Below the pieces are notes generated by a model. That model saw only the letters and a list, made by a program, of their open reading frames with translations, was not told where the DNA came from and did no database searches. DNA of 64,000 nt, from contig NZ_JABCQF010000001.1 of NCBI RefSeq assembly GCF_015244705.1, positions 310,001 to 374,000 of the forward strand, in the 5' to 3' direction. The stretch comes from Gluconobacter potus (GTDB taxonomy: Bacteria; Pseudomonadota; Alphaproteobacteria; Acetobacterales; Acetobacteraceae). Within the stretch, counting starts at the first letter, position 1, and each line of letters opens with the position of its first letter. Shown one piece after another: positions 7,349 through 15,328 of this stretch. A program made the position numbers and the translations under genes.

Positions 7349-9656
7349 TCTCGTTCCGGGGGCTGCTTCGACCAGCATGAAGCATGAAAGCGCGCTGCTG
7401 CATGTGACGGGGCGGGCAACCTATATCGACGATATGCCCGAACCACGCGGGACGCTGCATCTCGTGCCGGGGCTGAGCACGAAGGCCCATGCGCGGATCG
7501 TATCGATGGATCTGGACGCCGTGCGCGCCGCGCCGGGTGTCGTGTGCGTACTGACGGCGCAGGATGTGCCGGGTGAAAACCAGATCAGCCCGGTCCATCG
7601 GGAAGACGAGCCGCTTCTGGCGACGGATCATGTCCATTTCTGGGGGCAGGTGATGTTCGCCGTGGTGGCGACGTCGCGTCAGGCGGCGCGTCAGGCCGTT
7701 CGGCTGGCGAAGATTGAGTATGAGGAAAAGCCTGCGATCCTGAACATCGCGCAGGCGCGGGAGAATGGCAGTCCGATGGTCTGGCGGTCCCTGACCATGC
7801 AGCGCGGCGATGTGGAGCGTGGCCTGAAAGCCGCGCCGCGCCGTCTGTCGGGGCAGATCGAGATTGGCGGGCAGGAGCATTTTTATCTGGAAGGGCAGGC
7901 CGCGCTCGCCCAGCCCGGAGAGGCCGGGGAAATGCGGATCTGGTCCTCCACGCAGCACCCGTCCGAGACGCAGCATCTGGTCGCGGCCGTGCTCGGGCGG
8001 CCGCATCATCTGGTTACGACGGAAGTGCGGCGTATGGGCGGGGCGTTCGGCGGAAAGGAGACGCAGGCCAATGCTTGGGCCTGTCTGGCCGCCATCGCTG
8101 CCGACCTGACGGGACAGGCCGTCAAGGCACGTCTGGACCGTGATGACGACATGATGGTCACGGGAAAACGGCATGATTTCCTGATCGATTACGACGTCGG
8201 CTTTACCGATGAGGGCGATATTCTCGCCGTGGATATGGTGCTGGCCGCGCGGTGCGGTTGGGCGGCGGATCTGTCCGGACCTGTGACGGATCGGGCGCTG
8301 TTTCACGCCGATAACGCCTATTTCTATCCCGATGTACGGCTGAAATCCGAGCCGTTGCGGACCAACACCCAGTCCAACACGGCCTATCGCGGTTTTGGCG
8401 GACCGCAGGGGATTGTCGCGGCCGAACGTGTGATTGAGGAAGTCGCGTTTGCGACCGGTCTTGATCCTGTAACGGTCCGACTGCGCAATGTTTACGGGAC
8501 GGGAACGCGCAATCTCACGCCGTATCACATGACGGTTGAGGACTCGATTACGGCTGAGATCATTACGAAGCTGGTCGAGCGCTGTGACTATCAGGCGCGC
8601 AAGGCGGAGATCCGGGCGTTCAACCGTACCAGCCGCATCATCCGTCGCGGCATTGCGCTGACGCCGGTGAAGTTCGGAATTTCCTTCACCGCCACCCATT
8701 ACAATCAGGCCGGTGCGCTGGTGCATGTCTATACGGACGGCTCGGTTCAGGTGAACCATGGCGGGACGGAAATGGGGCAGGGGCTGCACACCAAGATGGT
8801 GCAGATCGTCCTGCGCGAGTTCGGCCTGACGGCGGATCGCGTCCGCATCACGGCCACGACGACCGGGAAAGTTCCGAACACGTCCGCCACGGCGGCGTCT
8901 TCGGGGGCGGATCTGAACGGCATGGCGGTGCTGGACGCCGTTCGGAAGATCAAGGATCGGATGATCACGTTTGCGGCTGAAAAATGGGGTGTGGCGGCCG
9001 AAGACATCCATTTCCGGCCCGATGGCGTGCATGTTGGCGCGGAGGTCATGACCTTCCAGCAGATTGCCTGGCAGGCCTATTTCGCGCGGGTGTCGCTGTC
9101 TTCGAACGGGTTTTACAAGACGCCGAAGATTTCCTGGAATCCTGAGACCGGGCGCGGGCGGCCGTTCTTCTATTTCGCCTATGGCGCGGCCTGTGCGGAA
9201 GTGTCGGTCGATCTGCTGACGGGGGAGCACAGCATCGACCGCGTGGACATCCTGCATGATGCCGGGCAGTCCCTGAATCCGGACATTGATATCGGGCAGA
9301 TCGAGGGCGGGTTCGTGCAGGGGGCGGGCTGGCTGACGACAGAGGAACTGGTCTGGGATTCGGCTGGCCGTCTGCGGACCCATGCACCCAGCACTTACAA
9401 AATTCCGGCCTGTTCTGATCGGCCGCGGATTTTCAACGTGGAACTGCTGGAAAACGCACCCAACCGGGAGGAGACCATCTTCCGCTCTAAAGCCGTTGGG
9501 GAGCCGCCTTTCGTGCATGGGGTTGCGGTCCTTCAGGCCATATCGGACGCGATCGCCAGTCTGGACGACTACCGCACCTGTCCGAAGCTGGACGCGCCGG
9601 CCACGCCTGAGCGGGTACTGAAAACCCTCATGGCGCTGCGGGCACAGGCCGGCTGA
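7341..9656 (+). CDS. xdhB: Xanthine dehydrogenase molybdopterin-binding subunit
   Basis: A 771-residue catalytic subunit that binds the molybdenum cofactor and hydroxylates purines. Visible are the substrate-channel region MGGAFGGKET, the arginine-containing NTAYRGFGGPQG, the cofactor loop EMGQGLHTKM and the catalytic glutamate in VGEPPF (E721). The chosen ATG at 7341 lies inside the end of xdhA and gives MSDLVPG; the longer frame upstream overlaps xdhA by 65 bases and is arginine-rich, so I rejected it. All key residues are present, so the enzyme should be active if molybdopterin is supplied. XdhC follows after 2 bases. Confidence 0.95.
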   Translation: MSDLVPGAASTSMKHESALLHVTGRATYIDDMPEPRGTLHLVPGLSTKAHARIVSMDLDAVRAAPGVVCVLTAQDVPGENQISPVHREDEPLLATDHVHFWGQVMFAVVATSRQAARQAVRLAKIEYEEKPAILNIAQARENGSPMVWRSLTMQRGDVERGLKAAPRRLSGQIEIGGQEHFYLEGQAALAQPGEAGEMRIWSSTQHPSETQHLVAAVLGRPHHLVTTEVRRMGGAFGGKETQANAWACLAAIAADLTGQAVKARLDRDDDMMVTGKRHDFLIDYDVGFTDEGDILAVDMVLAARCGWAADLSGPVTDRALFHADNAYFYPDVRLKSEPLRTNTQSNTAYRGFGGPQGIVAAERVIEEVAFATGLDPVTVRLRNVYGTGTRNLTPYHMTVEDSITAEIITKLVERCDYQARKAEIRAFNRTSRIIRRGIALTPVKFGISFTATHYNQAGALVHVYTDGSVQVNHGGTEMGQGLHTKMVQIVLREFGLTADRVRITATTTGKVPNTSATAASSGADLNGMAVLDAVRKIKDRMITFAAEKWGVAAEDIHFRPDGVHVGAEVMTFQQIAWQAYFARVSLSSNGFYKTPKISWNPETGRGRPFFYFAYGAACAEVSVDLLTGEHSIDRVDILHDAGQSLNPDIDIGQIEGGFVQGAGWLTTEELVWDSAGRLRTHAPSTYKIPACSDRPRIFNVELLENAPNREETIFRSKAVGEPPFVHGVAVLQAISDAIASLDDYRTCPKLDAPATPERVLKTLMALRAQAG

Positions 9657-9658
9657 CC

Positions 9659-10531
9659 ATGCTGGCGGATGTTCTGCGCTGGCTGCGGGAGGGGCAGGAG
9701 ATCGTGCGCCTGACCGTCATCCGCGCCCGGGGTTCGACGCCACGGGAAGAAGGCGCGTTCATGCTCCTGACCCATACTGAACAGACTGGCACGATCGGCG
9801 GAGGACGTCTGGAATGGGACTGCATGGCGGAGGGGCGTGCGCTTCTCGTATCGGGAGGTGCATCTGTAGAGTGCCATATTCCGCTGGGCCCGGCCATCAA
9901 CCAGTGCTGCGGCGGCGCCGTGACGGTTCGCATTGAGCGTGTGGAAGACCCCGAGGCCCTTGAGGCGGAAATTCGTGCGGAATGGGAGAGACTGCCGCAA
10001 CTGCTGCTGTTTGGGGCCGGACATGTGGGGCGCGCTCTGGCGCGTTCGCTGGCACTTTTGCCGCTGCGGCTGGTCTGGGTGGATGCGCGCGAGGAGGAGT
10101 TCGGGACCGTGCCGCCAGGCGTGGAGGCACATGTCACCGAGCAATGGGAGCCGCTTGTTCAGGGTGCTCCCGCCGGATCGGGCGTGCTGGTCCTGACCCA
10201 GAGCCATACGTTGGATGCGCTCATTACGGGGGCTGCGCTGGAGCGCGGGGACCTGCGCTATGTCGGCATGATTGGATCGCGGACGAAGCGCAAACGGTTC
10301 GAGAGCGCCTTCCGTCAGATCGATATTCCGCAGGAGCAGATCGACCGTCTTGTCTGCCCGATCGGGGATTTCGGGGTGCGCGACAAGCGGCCGGAGGTCA
10401 TTGCGACCTTCGTGACGGCGGAAATTGCGGCCCGGATGCTGTGCCAGACAGAGTCGTGCAGGGGGGATGTGGTTTCGGATACGAGTATTTCAGATATCGG
10501 TGATGTTACATTCGCCCCAATCCTGTCATAA
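9659..10531 (+). CDS. xdhC: Xanthine dehydrogenase accessory protein XdhC
   Basis: A 290-residue protein of the XdhC/CoxI family, which in Rhodobacter binds molybdenum cofactor, promotes its sulfuration and inserts it into XdhB. The N-terminal XdhC domain shows RGSTPREEGAFML, GTIGGGRLEW and the CCGGAV loop. The C-terminal Rossmann-like domain starts with LLLFGAGHVGRALA (about residue 116) and contains YVGMIGSRTKRKRF. It starts 2 bases after xdhB and closes the xdhABC operon. The last 20 or so residues are hydrophilic and likely variable. Confidence 0.95.
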   Translation: MLADVLRWLREGQEIVRLTVIRARGSTPREEGAFMLLTHTEQTGTIGGGRLEWDCMAEGRALLVSGGASVECHIPLGPAINQCCGGAVTVRIERVEDPEALEAEIRAEWERLPQLLLFGAGHVGRALARSLALLPLRLVWVDAREEEFGTVPPGVEAHVTEQWEPLVQGAPAGSGVLVLTQSHTLDALITGAALERGDLRYVGMIGSRTKRKRFESAFRQIDIPQEQIDRLVCPIGDFGVRDKRPEVIATFVTAEIAARMLCQTESCRGDVVSDTSISDIGDVTFAPILS

Positions 10532-10636
10532 AGCATGACCCTACAAGGACGGAGTTCCTTCACTTTCCGGGTGTCACGGAAAGTTGATGTAACGGTGGGT
10601 GCGTCGGTGTCACTCCTTCTGCTTATCCTCCCCCGC

Positions 10637-12184
10637 ATGAGCATGCAGCACCGGACGCAGCGGACTTCCGAAGTCCTGACTTTCTCTCCAGCTACCGGGA
10701 GTGGTCGAAGGAAAAAATCCCGGATTTCCTGCCTCTGTCAGATCGGTCTTGCACTGGGGGCTCTGGCGGGAACGTTTGGCATCGCACAGGCCGAGCCAAC
10801 GGTCAGCACCGCGCTGACGCCGGCGCTTCAGCCTGCAAGCCTGCCTGCGGCCGATGCGGCTTTCGTTGATGATCTTGAAAAGCGCACGTTCAACTGGTTC
10901 TGGGAAACCGCCAATCCGAAGAACGGTCTCGTGCCGGACCGTGCGCCGCTTCCCAATGGCGCGGCGAGCATTGCCAGCGTCGGCTTCGGGCTGACGGCTT
11001 ACGGCATTGGCGTGGAGCGGCACTACATCACCCGCCAGCAGGCCGTGGACCGGACCCTGACGACGCTGCGCTTCCTGGCCAGCCTGCCGCAGAACGATCA
11101 CGTCTCGGGCGCTGCGGGGTATAAGGGTTTCTTCTACCATTTCCTTGATCCCAACACCGGCCTGCGTGTTGCCGACTGGTCCGAGCTGTCCAGCGTTGAT
11201 ACGGCGCTGCTGATGGGGGGCGTGCTGTTCTCGCAGTCCTATTTCGATCATGACACGCCGCAGGAAAAGGAAATCCGCGACGTTGCGGACAAGCTGTATC
11301 GCCGGATCGACTGGACCTGGATGAAGGCGCGTGGTCCCTGGCTCAGCATGGGCTGGATGCCGCCCCATACGTTCCTGCCGAGCGACTGGAAGGGCTATAA
11401 CGAGGGTCTGATTATCTATCTTCAGGCTCTGGGTTCGCCGACGCATCCTCTCCCGGCCGAGACCTGGAAGGCATGGACCGCGACCTATGAGAACCAGTGG
11501 GGCGATTTCCAGGGGCACAAGCTGCTGAATTTCGCGCCGATGTTCGGCCATCAGTACAGCGAATCCTGGATTGATTTCCGGGGCGTTCAGGATGCCTGGG
11601 ATCGGGCCCATAACGTCGATTATTTCCAGAACGGGCGTGAAGCCGCCTATGCCCAGCGGGCCTATGCCCAAGCCAATCCGGGCGACTGGAAGGATTACGG
11701 GCCCAATATCTGGGGTCTGACCGCCTGTGACGGTCCGGGCGATGCGCAGCAGGTCTATGACGGCAAGAAGCGCCATTATCTGGCCTATAGCGCGCGCGGT
11801 GCGGGTCGCGATTACATTCTGGATGACGGCACGATTGCGCCGACGGCCGTGGGTGGATCCATCGCCTTTGCGCCGGAAATCGCCCTGCCGGCGCTCAAGG
11901 AAATGCGCGCCCGTTACGGGGACCGGATTTACAACAAATACGGCTTCCTCGACGCCTTCAATCCGTCTTTTGCGGATCAGAAAAGCTACTGGGTTGATGG
12001 GCAGCAGTTGGGCATCGATCAGGGGCCGATCCTGCTGATGCTGGAAAACTGGCGCAGCGGCCTCGTGTGGAACACGATGAAGAAGAACGTCTATCTGCGG
12101 ACCGGGCTGGAGCGTGCGGGTTTTCAGGGCGGATGGATGCGGACCAAGACGGCGACGTCCAAGTCGGTTGGCCAGTCGCTCTGA
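10637..12184 (+). CDS. Secreted glycoamylase-like protein (possible beta-glucan hydrolase)
   Basis: About 515 residues. After a basic stretch (RRKKSR) comes a hydrophobic signal segment ending in GIAQA, then the glycoamylase-like domain starting FVDDLEKRTFNWFWETANP and running through SVGFGLTAYGIGVERHYI, GYKGFFYHFLD and WSELSSVDTALLMGG. This (alpha/alpha)6-type domain occurs in beta-1,2-glucanase relatives (GH144) and in cyclic glucan synthases, so a periplasmic or secreted glucan hydrolase is likely. The substrate is not readable here. The start is uncertain: an in-frame ATG lies at 10535, another at 10643, and none has a strong ribosome-binding site. It begins about 100 bp after xdhC and may share its transcript. 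Confidence 0.75.
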   Translation: MSMQHRTQRTSEVLTFSPATGSGRRKKSRISCLCQIGLALGALAGTFGIAQAEPTVSTALTPALQPASLPAADAAFVDDLEKRTFNWFWETANPKNGLVPDRAPLPNGAASIASVGFGLTAYGIGVERHYITRQQAVDRTLTTLRFLASLPQNDHVSGAAGYKGFFYHFLDPNTGLRVADWSELSSVDTALLMGGVLFSQSYFDHDTPQEKEIRDVADKLYRRIDWTWMKARGPWLSMGWMPPHTFLPSDWKGYNEGLIIYLQALGSPTHPLPAETWKAWTATYENQWGDFQGHKLLNFAPMFGHQYSESWIDFRGVQDAWDRAHNVDYFQNGREAAYAQRAYAQANPGDWKDYGPNIWGLTACDGPGDAQQVYDGKKRHYLAYSARGAGRDYILDDGTIAPTAVGGSIAFAPEIALPALKEMRARYGDRIYNKYGFLDAFNPSFADQKSYWVDGQQLGIDQGPILLMLENWRSGLVWNTMKKNVYLRTGLERAGFQGGWMRTKTATSKSVGQSL

Positions 12185-12303
12185 ACTGTCGCTCCAGGCG
12201 TGCGGGGGCCTGCGTTTGCGGGTGCCCTCATGAACCGGAGTTGCATCCCGAGCGTTTCTCACCGATCACTGATGTCAGAGCATCTTTGTGAAAGGAGAGC
12301 ACC

Positions 12304-12489
12304 ATGCGTCTCATTCTTGCCCTGCTTCTGCCCTGGCTGCAGTTCTTCACCATCGGCCGCCCGTTTGCCGGGCTGGTGTGCCTGATCCTTCAGATCACGG
12401 TGATCGGCTGGATCCCGGCTGCCATCTGGTCGGTCTATGCGCTGAGCCAGTACAATACCGATCGCAAGATCGCCGCTGGTCGCGGCTGA
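12304..12489 (+). CDS. Pmp3/YqaE-family small membrane protein
   Basis: A 61-residue protein with two hydrophobic helices separated by a short turn. It carries the family pattern GRPFAGLVCLILQITVIGW and IPAAIWSVYAL (UPF0057/Pmp3). Yeast and plant members affect membrane potential and salt tolerance; the bacterial role is unclear. ATG 12304 follows a strong Shine-Dalgarno (GAAAGGAGAGCACC). The canonical basic or aromatic C-terminal tail is short (DRKIAAGRG). An excellent terminator lies 10 bp after the stop, so the gene is probably monocistronic. Confidence 0.8.
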   Translation: MRLILALLLPWLQFFTIGRPFAGLVCLILQITVIGWIPAAIWSVYALSQYNTDRKIAAGRG

Positions 12490-12493
12490 CGTA

Positions 12494-12532
12494 AAAAAAG
12501 CCCCCGTTCCGGCAAGGAACGGGGGCTTTTTT
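12494..12532. terminator. Strong intrinsic terminator (bidirectional)
   Basis: Perfect 11-bp stem GCCCCCGTTCC (12500-12510) / GGAACGGGGGC (12516-12526) with loop GGCAA, flanked by A7 on the left and T6 on the right. It ends the Pmp3-like gene on the plus strand and can also serve the convergent sugar transporter gene. Confidence 0.92.
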
Positions 12533-12563
12533 GTGCTGTAAGGGCCCGATTGAAGAGCCGGGT

Positions 12564-14006
12564 TCAGCGGCCGATATTGCGCAGGCTTACGCCCTGGTTG
12601 AGGCGGGTTTCGATGGCTTCAAGGGACACGCCCTTGGTCTCGGGAACGAAGAACAGCACTACGAAAATGAACACCGCATTCAGTCCGGCATAGAGCCAGA
12701 AGGTGTGCGAAGCCCCGAGCGTCGTGAGTAGCCCAAGGAACGTCGCACCGACCACCATGTTTGTGATCCAGTTGGTGACGGTCGAGCAGGTGATGCCGAA
12801 ATCACGTCCCTGCAGCGGCATGACTTCCGAGCACAGCACCCAGACCAGTGGACCGGCCGAGAAGGCGAAGCCTGCGATGAAGCACAGCAGGACCGAGATC
12901 GCGAGGTAATGCGACAGGTCCGTATTGCCGACGGCACCCGACATGATGGTCGCCAGAACAGCAAGGCCGGCCGACATGATGGCAAATCCCGTGACCAGCA
13001 TCGGACGACGACCCCAGCTGTCGGCGAAAGCAATGGCGATGAACGTGGCGAGCCAGTTGACTACGCCCACAATCGCCGTGCCCCACATCTGGCCGCTCGA
13101 CCCGAAGCCGACCTCCTGGAAGATACGCGGCGCGTAGTACATGACCACATTGATGCCGGTGAGCTGCTGCATGACCTGAAGCACGATGCCGAGGAGGACG
13201 GCGCGGCGGAAGTTGCGGTTCTCCAGGAACATCGCCAGACCGCGCTGACGGTCATGGATCTGCCCTTCGATGTCGCGGATTTCCTGATGGGCGTGTTCGG
13301 GGTTGTGACGCAGTTCCTTCATGATCGACAGGGCTTCTTCATGACGGCCACGCAGCATCAGCCAGCGCGGGCTGTCAGGCAGGAAGAACGAACCGATCAG
13401 GAAGAACGTGCCGGGAATGGCCATGATTCCCAGCATCCAGCGCCATGAGCCGCTATAGGACAGGATGGCGTTGGACACGAAGGCCAGCAGGATGCCCAGC
13501 GTGATCATCAGCTGGTACATCGACACCAGACTGCCGCGCCGCGAAATGTCCGAGACTTCGGAAATGTAGAGCGGGGCCACGAAGCTTCCGATACCGATCG
13601 CCAGACCCAGCATCGTGCGTCCGATGATCAGTTCGGACACAGAGGACGCCAGGGCGCAGACGAGCCCACCCGCTACGAACAGGAAGGCGCTGAAGATCAG
13701 GGAGCGGCGGCGTCCGAACGCATAGGACATGCGGCCTGCGCCCACGGCACCGACGGCCGCGCCGAACATCATGGACGATACGATCCAGGACTGCTCGAAA
13801 TCGGTGGCGTGGAACTCGTCACGGATGAAGCCGAGCGCACCGGAGATGACACCCACATCCAGCCCGAACATCAGGCCGGCAATGGCAGCCAGGACGACGG
13901 CGAACATCATGCGCCCGACCATGGGCGTTTTGACGGCGCCAGAAGAGTGGGCGCCAGCGGAAGCTTCGGAGGGGGCGGGGGAGGGGTTGAGCACTGTGTC
14001 GCTCAT
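12564..14006 (-). CDS. Sugar/H+ symporter, MFS sugar porter family (GalP/XylE-like)
   Basis: A 480-residue, twelve-helix inner-membrane transporter. After about 30 polar residues the first helix contains AAIAGLMFGLDVGVISGA, the sugar porter N-terminal pattern. Other signatures are GRRRSLIF, PLYISEVSDISRRGSL, the mid-loop LPDSPRWLM, the repeated-half DSWGRRPMLV and the C-terminal VPETKG. These define the bacterial galactose/xylose/glucose proton symporter group; which sugar is carried cannot be told. ATG 14006 has CCGGAG upstream. It is divergent from the LysR gene, with a 322-bp AT-rich gap between. Confidence 0.9.
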   Translation of the reverse strand: MSDTVLNPSPAPSEASAGAHSSGAVKTPMVGRMMFAVVLAAIAGLMFGLDVGVISGALGFIRDEFHATDFEQSWIVSSMMFGAAVGAVGAGRMSYAFGRRRSLIFSAFLFVAGGLVCALASSVSELIIGRTMLGLAIGIGSFVAPLYISEVSDISRRGSLVSMYQLMITLGILLAFVSNAILSYSGSWRWMLGIMAIPGTFFLIGSFFLPDSPRWLMLRGRHEEALSIMKELRHNPEHAHQEIRDIEGQIHDRQRGLAMFLENRNFRRAVLLGIVLQVMQQLTGINVVMYYAPRIFQEVGFGSSGQMWGTAIVGVVNWLATFIAIAFADSWGRRPMLVTGFAIMSAGLAVLATIMSGAVGNTDLSHYLAISVLLCFIAGFAFSAGPLVWVLCSEVMPLQGRDFGITCSTVTNWITNMVVGATFLGLLTTLGASHTFWLYAGLNAVFIFVVLFFVPETKGVSLEAIETRLNQGVSLRNIGR

Positions 14007-14328
14007 GACGGGAAAACTCCGGCGACCCGCAGGGCAGACCTGTCAGGGGAAAGGCAGAAAAAACCGGCCAGAACAGCCTGTGCCGGGGATCGAGGGGAAG
14101 GCTCTTCTGTGACAGGCACGATGATTCGCCATCTTGAGCCCTAAAGTATAACGCATAATTGGGAAAATATTCAAAACTATATGTGATAATCGGCTGGATT
14201 TTCTGTCCTGATGCAATCAGGTCACAGATGAGGAGGCAGGGACGCGCTTCCGCGCGGCCTGACGGATTGCCACGGACGGATCAGGGCGACACACTTCCTG
14301 CCCTTTCCGTGTTCATGGACAAGCCCTC
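14007..14328. other. Divergent intergenic region, MFS transporter / LysR gene
   Basis: 322 bp without a gene. Bases 14140-14200 are AT-rich (for example TATAACGCATAATTGGG and ACTATATGTGATAATC) and probably hold both promoters. A perfect 6-3-6 palindrome CCTGAT-gca-ATCAGG spans 14207-14221, and CCGGC / GCCGG arms occur near 14061-14083. No small ORF looks convincing. Confidence 0.5.
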
Positions 14329-15234
14329 GTGTTCCTGCGTCAGCTGACCTATCTCATCGCTCTCGACCAGTACCGGCATTTTTCCCGGGCCGCGGAGCAC
14401 TGCAACGTGTCGCAGCCCGCGCTGTCAATGGCGATCCGTCAGCTCGAGCATGAACTTGGCGTGCCCATCGTCCGGCGCAACCGGCGTGTCCTGGGGCTGA
14501 CGCCGGAAGGCGAGCGCGTACTGGCCTGGGCGCGGCAGACGATGGCGGCTCTGGATGGTCTGCGTCAGGAAGCCGATTTCGCGCATGAAGTCGCAGGCGG
14601 CACACTTTCGATCGGCACCATCCCGCCCGCCATCCAGATCATGCCGCTGCTGATGGAAAGCCTCAGGGCCGCGGTGCCGGCGCTCCATATCGAGCTGACG
14701 GTGTCTGCCAACACTGACATCCTGCATGACCTGACCGAACAGCGCCTTCAGATGGGGCTGATCTATCTGGATCAGGTTCCCGAAGACGGGAGTTTCGAGA
14801 CGCACCAGCTTTATGCGGAACAGTATGTCTTCGTGGCGGGCTCCCGGATGGAATTGCCGTCCCGCAAGACGTTCAGCTGGGCGGATGCGGCCGAACATCC
14901 GCTGGGCCTTCTGGGCCATTCCATGCGGACCCGGCAGATCGTGGATGAGTGCTTTGCCAAGGCCGGGGTCAGGCCCAATGTCCTGCTGGAGACCAACGCG
15001 CTCGAACTGCTGTATGTGGAGCTGCTCGCCGGGCGTCTGGCGACGATCCTGCCCGTCGCGGCCCTGCCGGACCAGCGCGATCCGGCCAACCCGCTCCAGA
15101 TCCGCCGGCTTGCATCCTGTCCTTCCCCGGGGGTCGGTCTGGTCCGGCTGAAACAGCCCGTGCAGACGGCCCTGATGTCCCGAAGCTGGGAAGTGGCGAC
15201 GCAGCTTGTTCTGGAGGACGCCCTGACAGTCTGA
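14329..15234 (+). CDS. LysR-family transcriptional regulator
   Basis: A 301-residue regulator. The N-terminal winged helix-turn-helix is clear: LRQLTYLIALDQYRHFSRAA followed by CNVSQPALSMAIRQLEHELG and RRNRRVLGLTPEGERVL. From about residue 90 comes the LysR substrate-binding domain (GGTLSIGTIPPAIQIMPLL). The start is GTG 14329, in phase with the usual LysR start a few residues before the HTH. It lies 95 bp upstream of a FUSC efflux gene on the same strand and is divergent from a sugar transporter. By analogy with AaeR/AaeB it may control the efflux gene; the effector is unknown. Confidence 0.9.
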   Translation: MFLRQLTYLIALDQYRHFSRAAEHCNVSQPALSMAIRQLEHELGVPIVRRNRRVLGLTPEGERVLAWARQTMAALDGLRQEADFAHEVAGGTLSIGTIPPAIQIMPLLMESLRAAVPALHIELTVSANTDILHDLTEQRLQMGLIYLDQVPEDGSFETHQLYAEQYVFVAGSRMELPSRKTFSWADAAEHPLGLLGHSMRTRQIVDECFAKAGVRPNVLLETNALELLYVELLAGRLATILPVAALPDQRDPANPLQIRRLASCPSPGVGLVRLKQPVQTALMSRSWEVATQLVLEDALTV

Positions 15235-15239
15235 CGCGC

Positions 15240-15260
15240 ATCATAAGCATGACTTATGAT
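15240..15260. promoter_or_regulatory. Perfect palindrome with LysR-box form upstream of the FUSC gene
   Basis: ATCATAAG-catga-CTTATGAT is a perfect 8-5-8 dyad just after the lysR stop. Its core ATAAGcatgaCTTAT fits the T-N11-A dyad bound by LysR-type regulators. The position, about 70-90 bp before the likely start of the FUSC gene, suits an operator. The pairing with the neighbouring regulator is inference. Confidence 0.4.
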
Positions 15261-15328
15261 ACAATCATGACAATGTCTTGGACAGGTCCGGCCCGTTCTC
15301 CGCAGATTGCGGCTTTTCGGACGGAAAA

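Noticed and set aside
7110-9518. 802-codon open frame on the minus strand opposite xdhA/xdhB
   Set aside because: Complementary to the complete molybdopterin subunit; rich in Arg, His and Pro with no motif.
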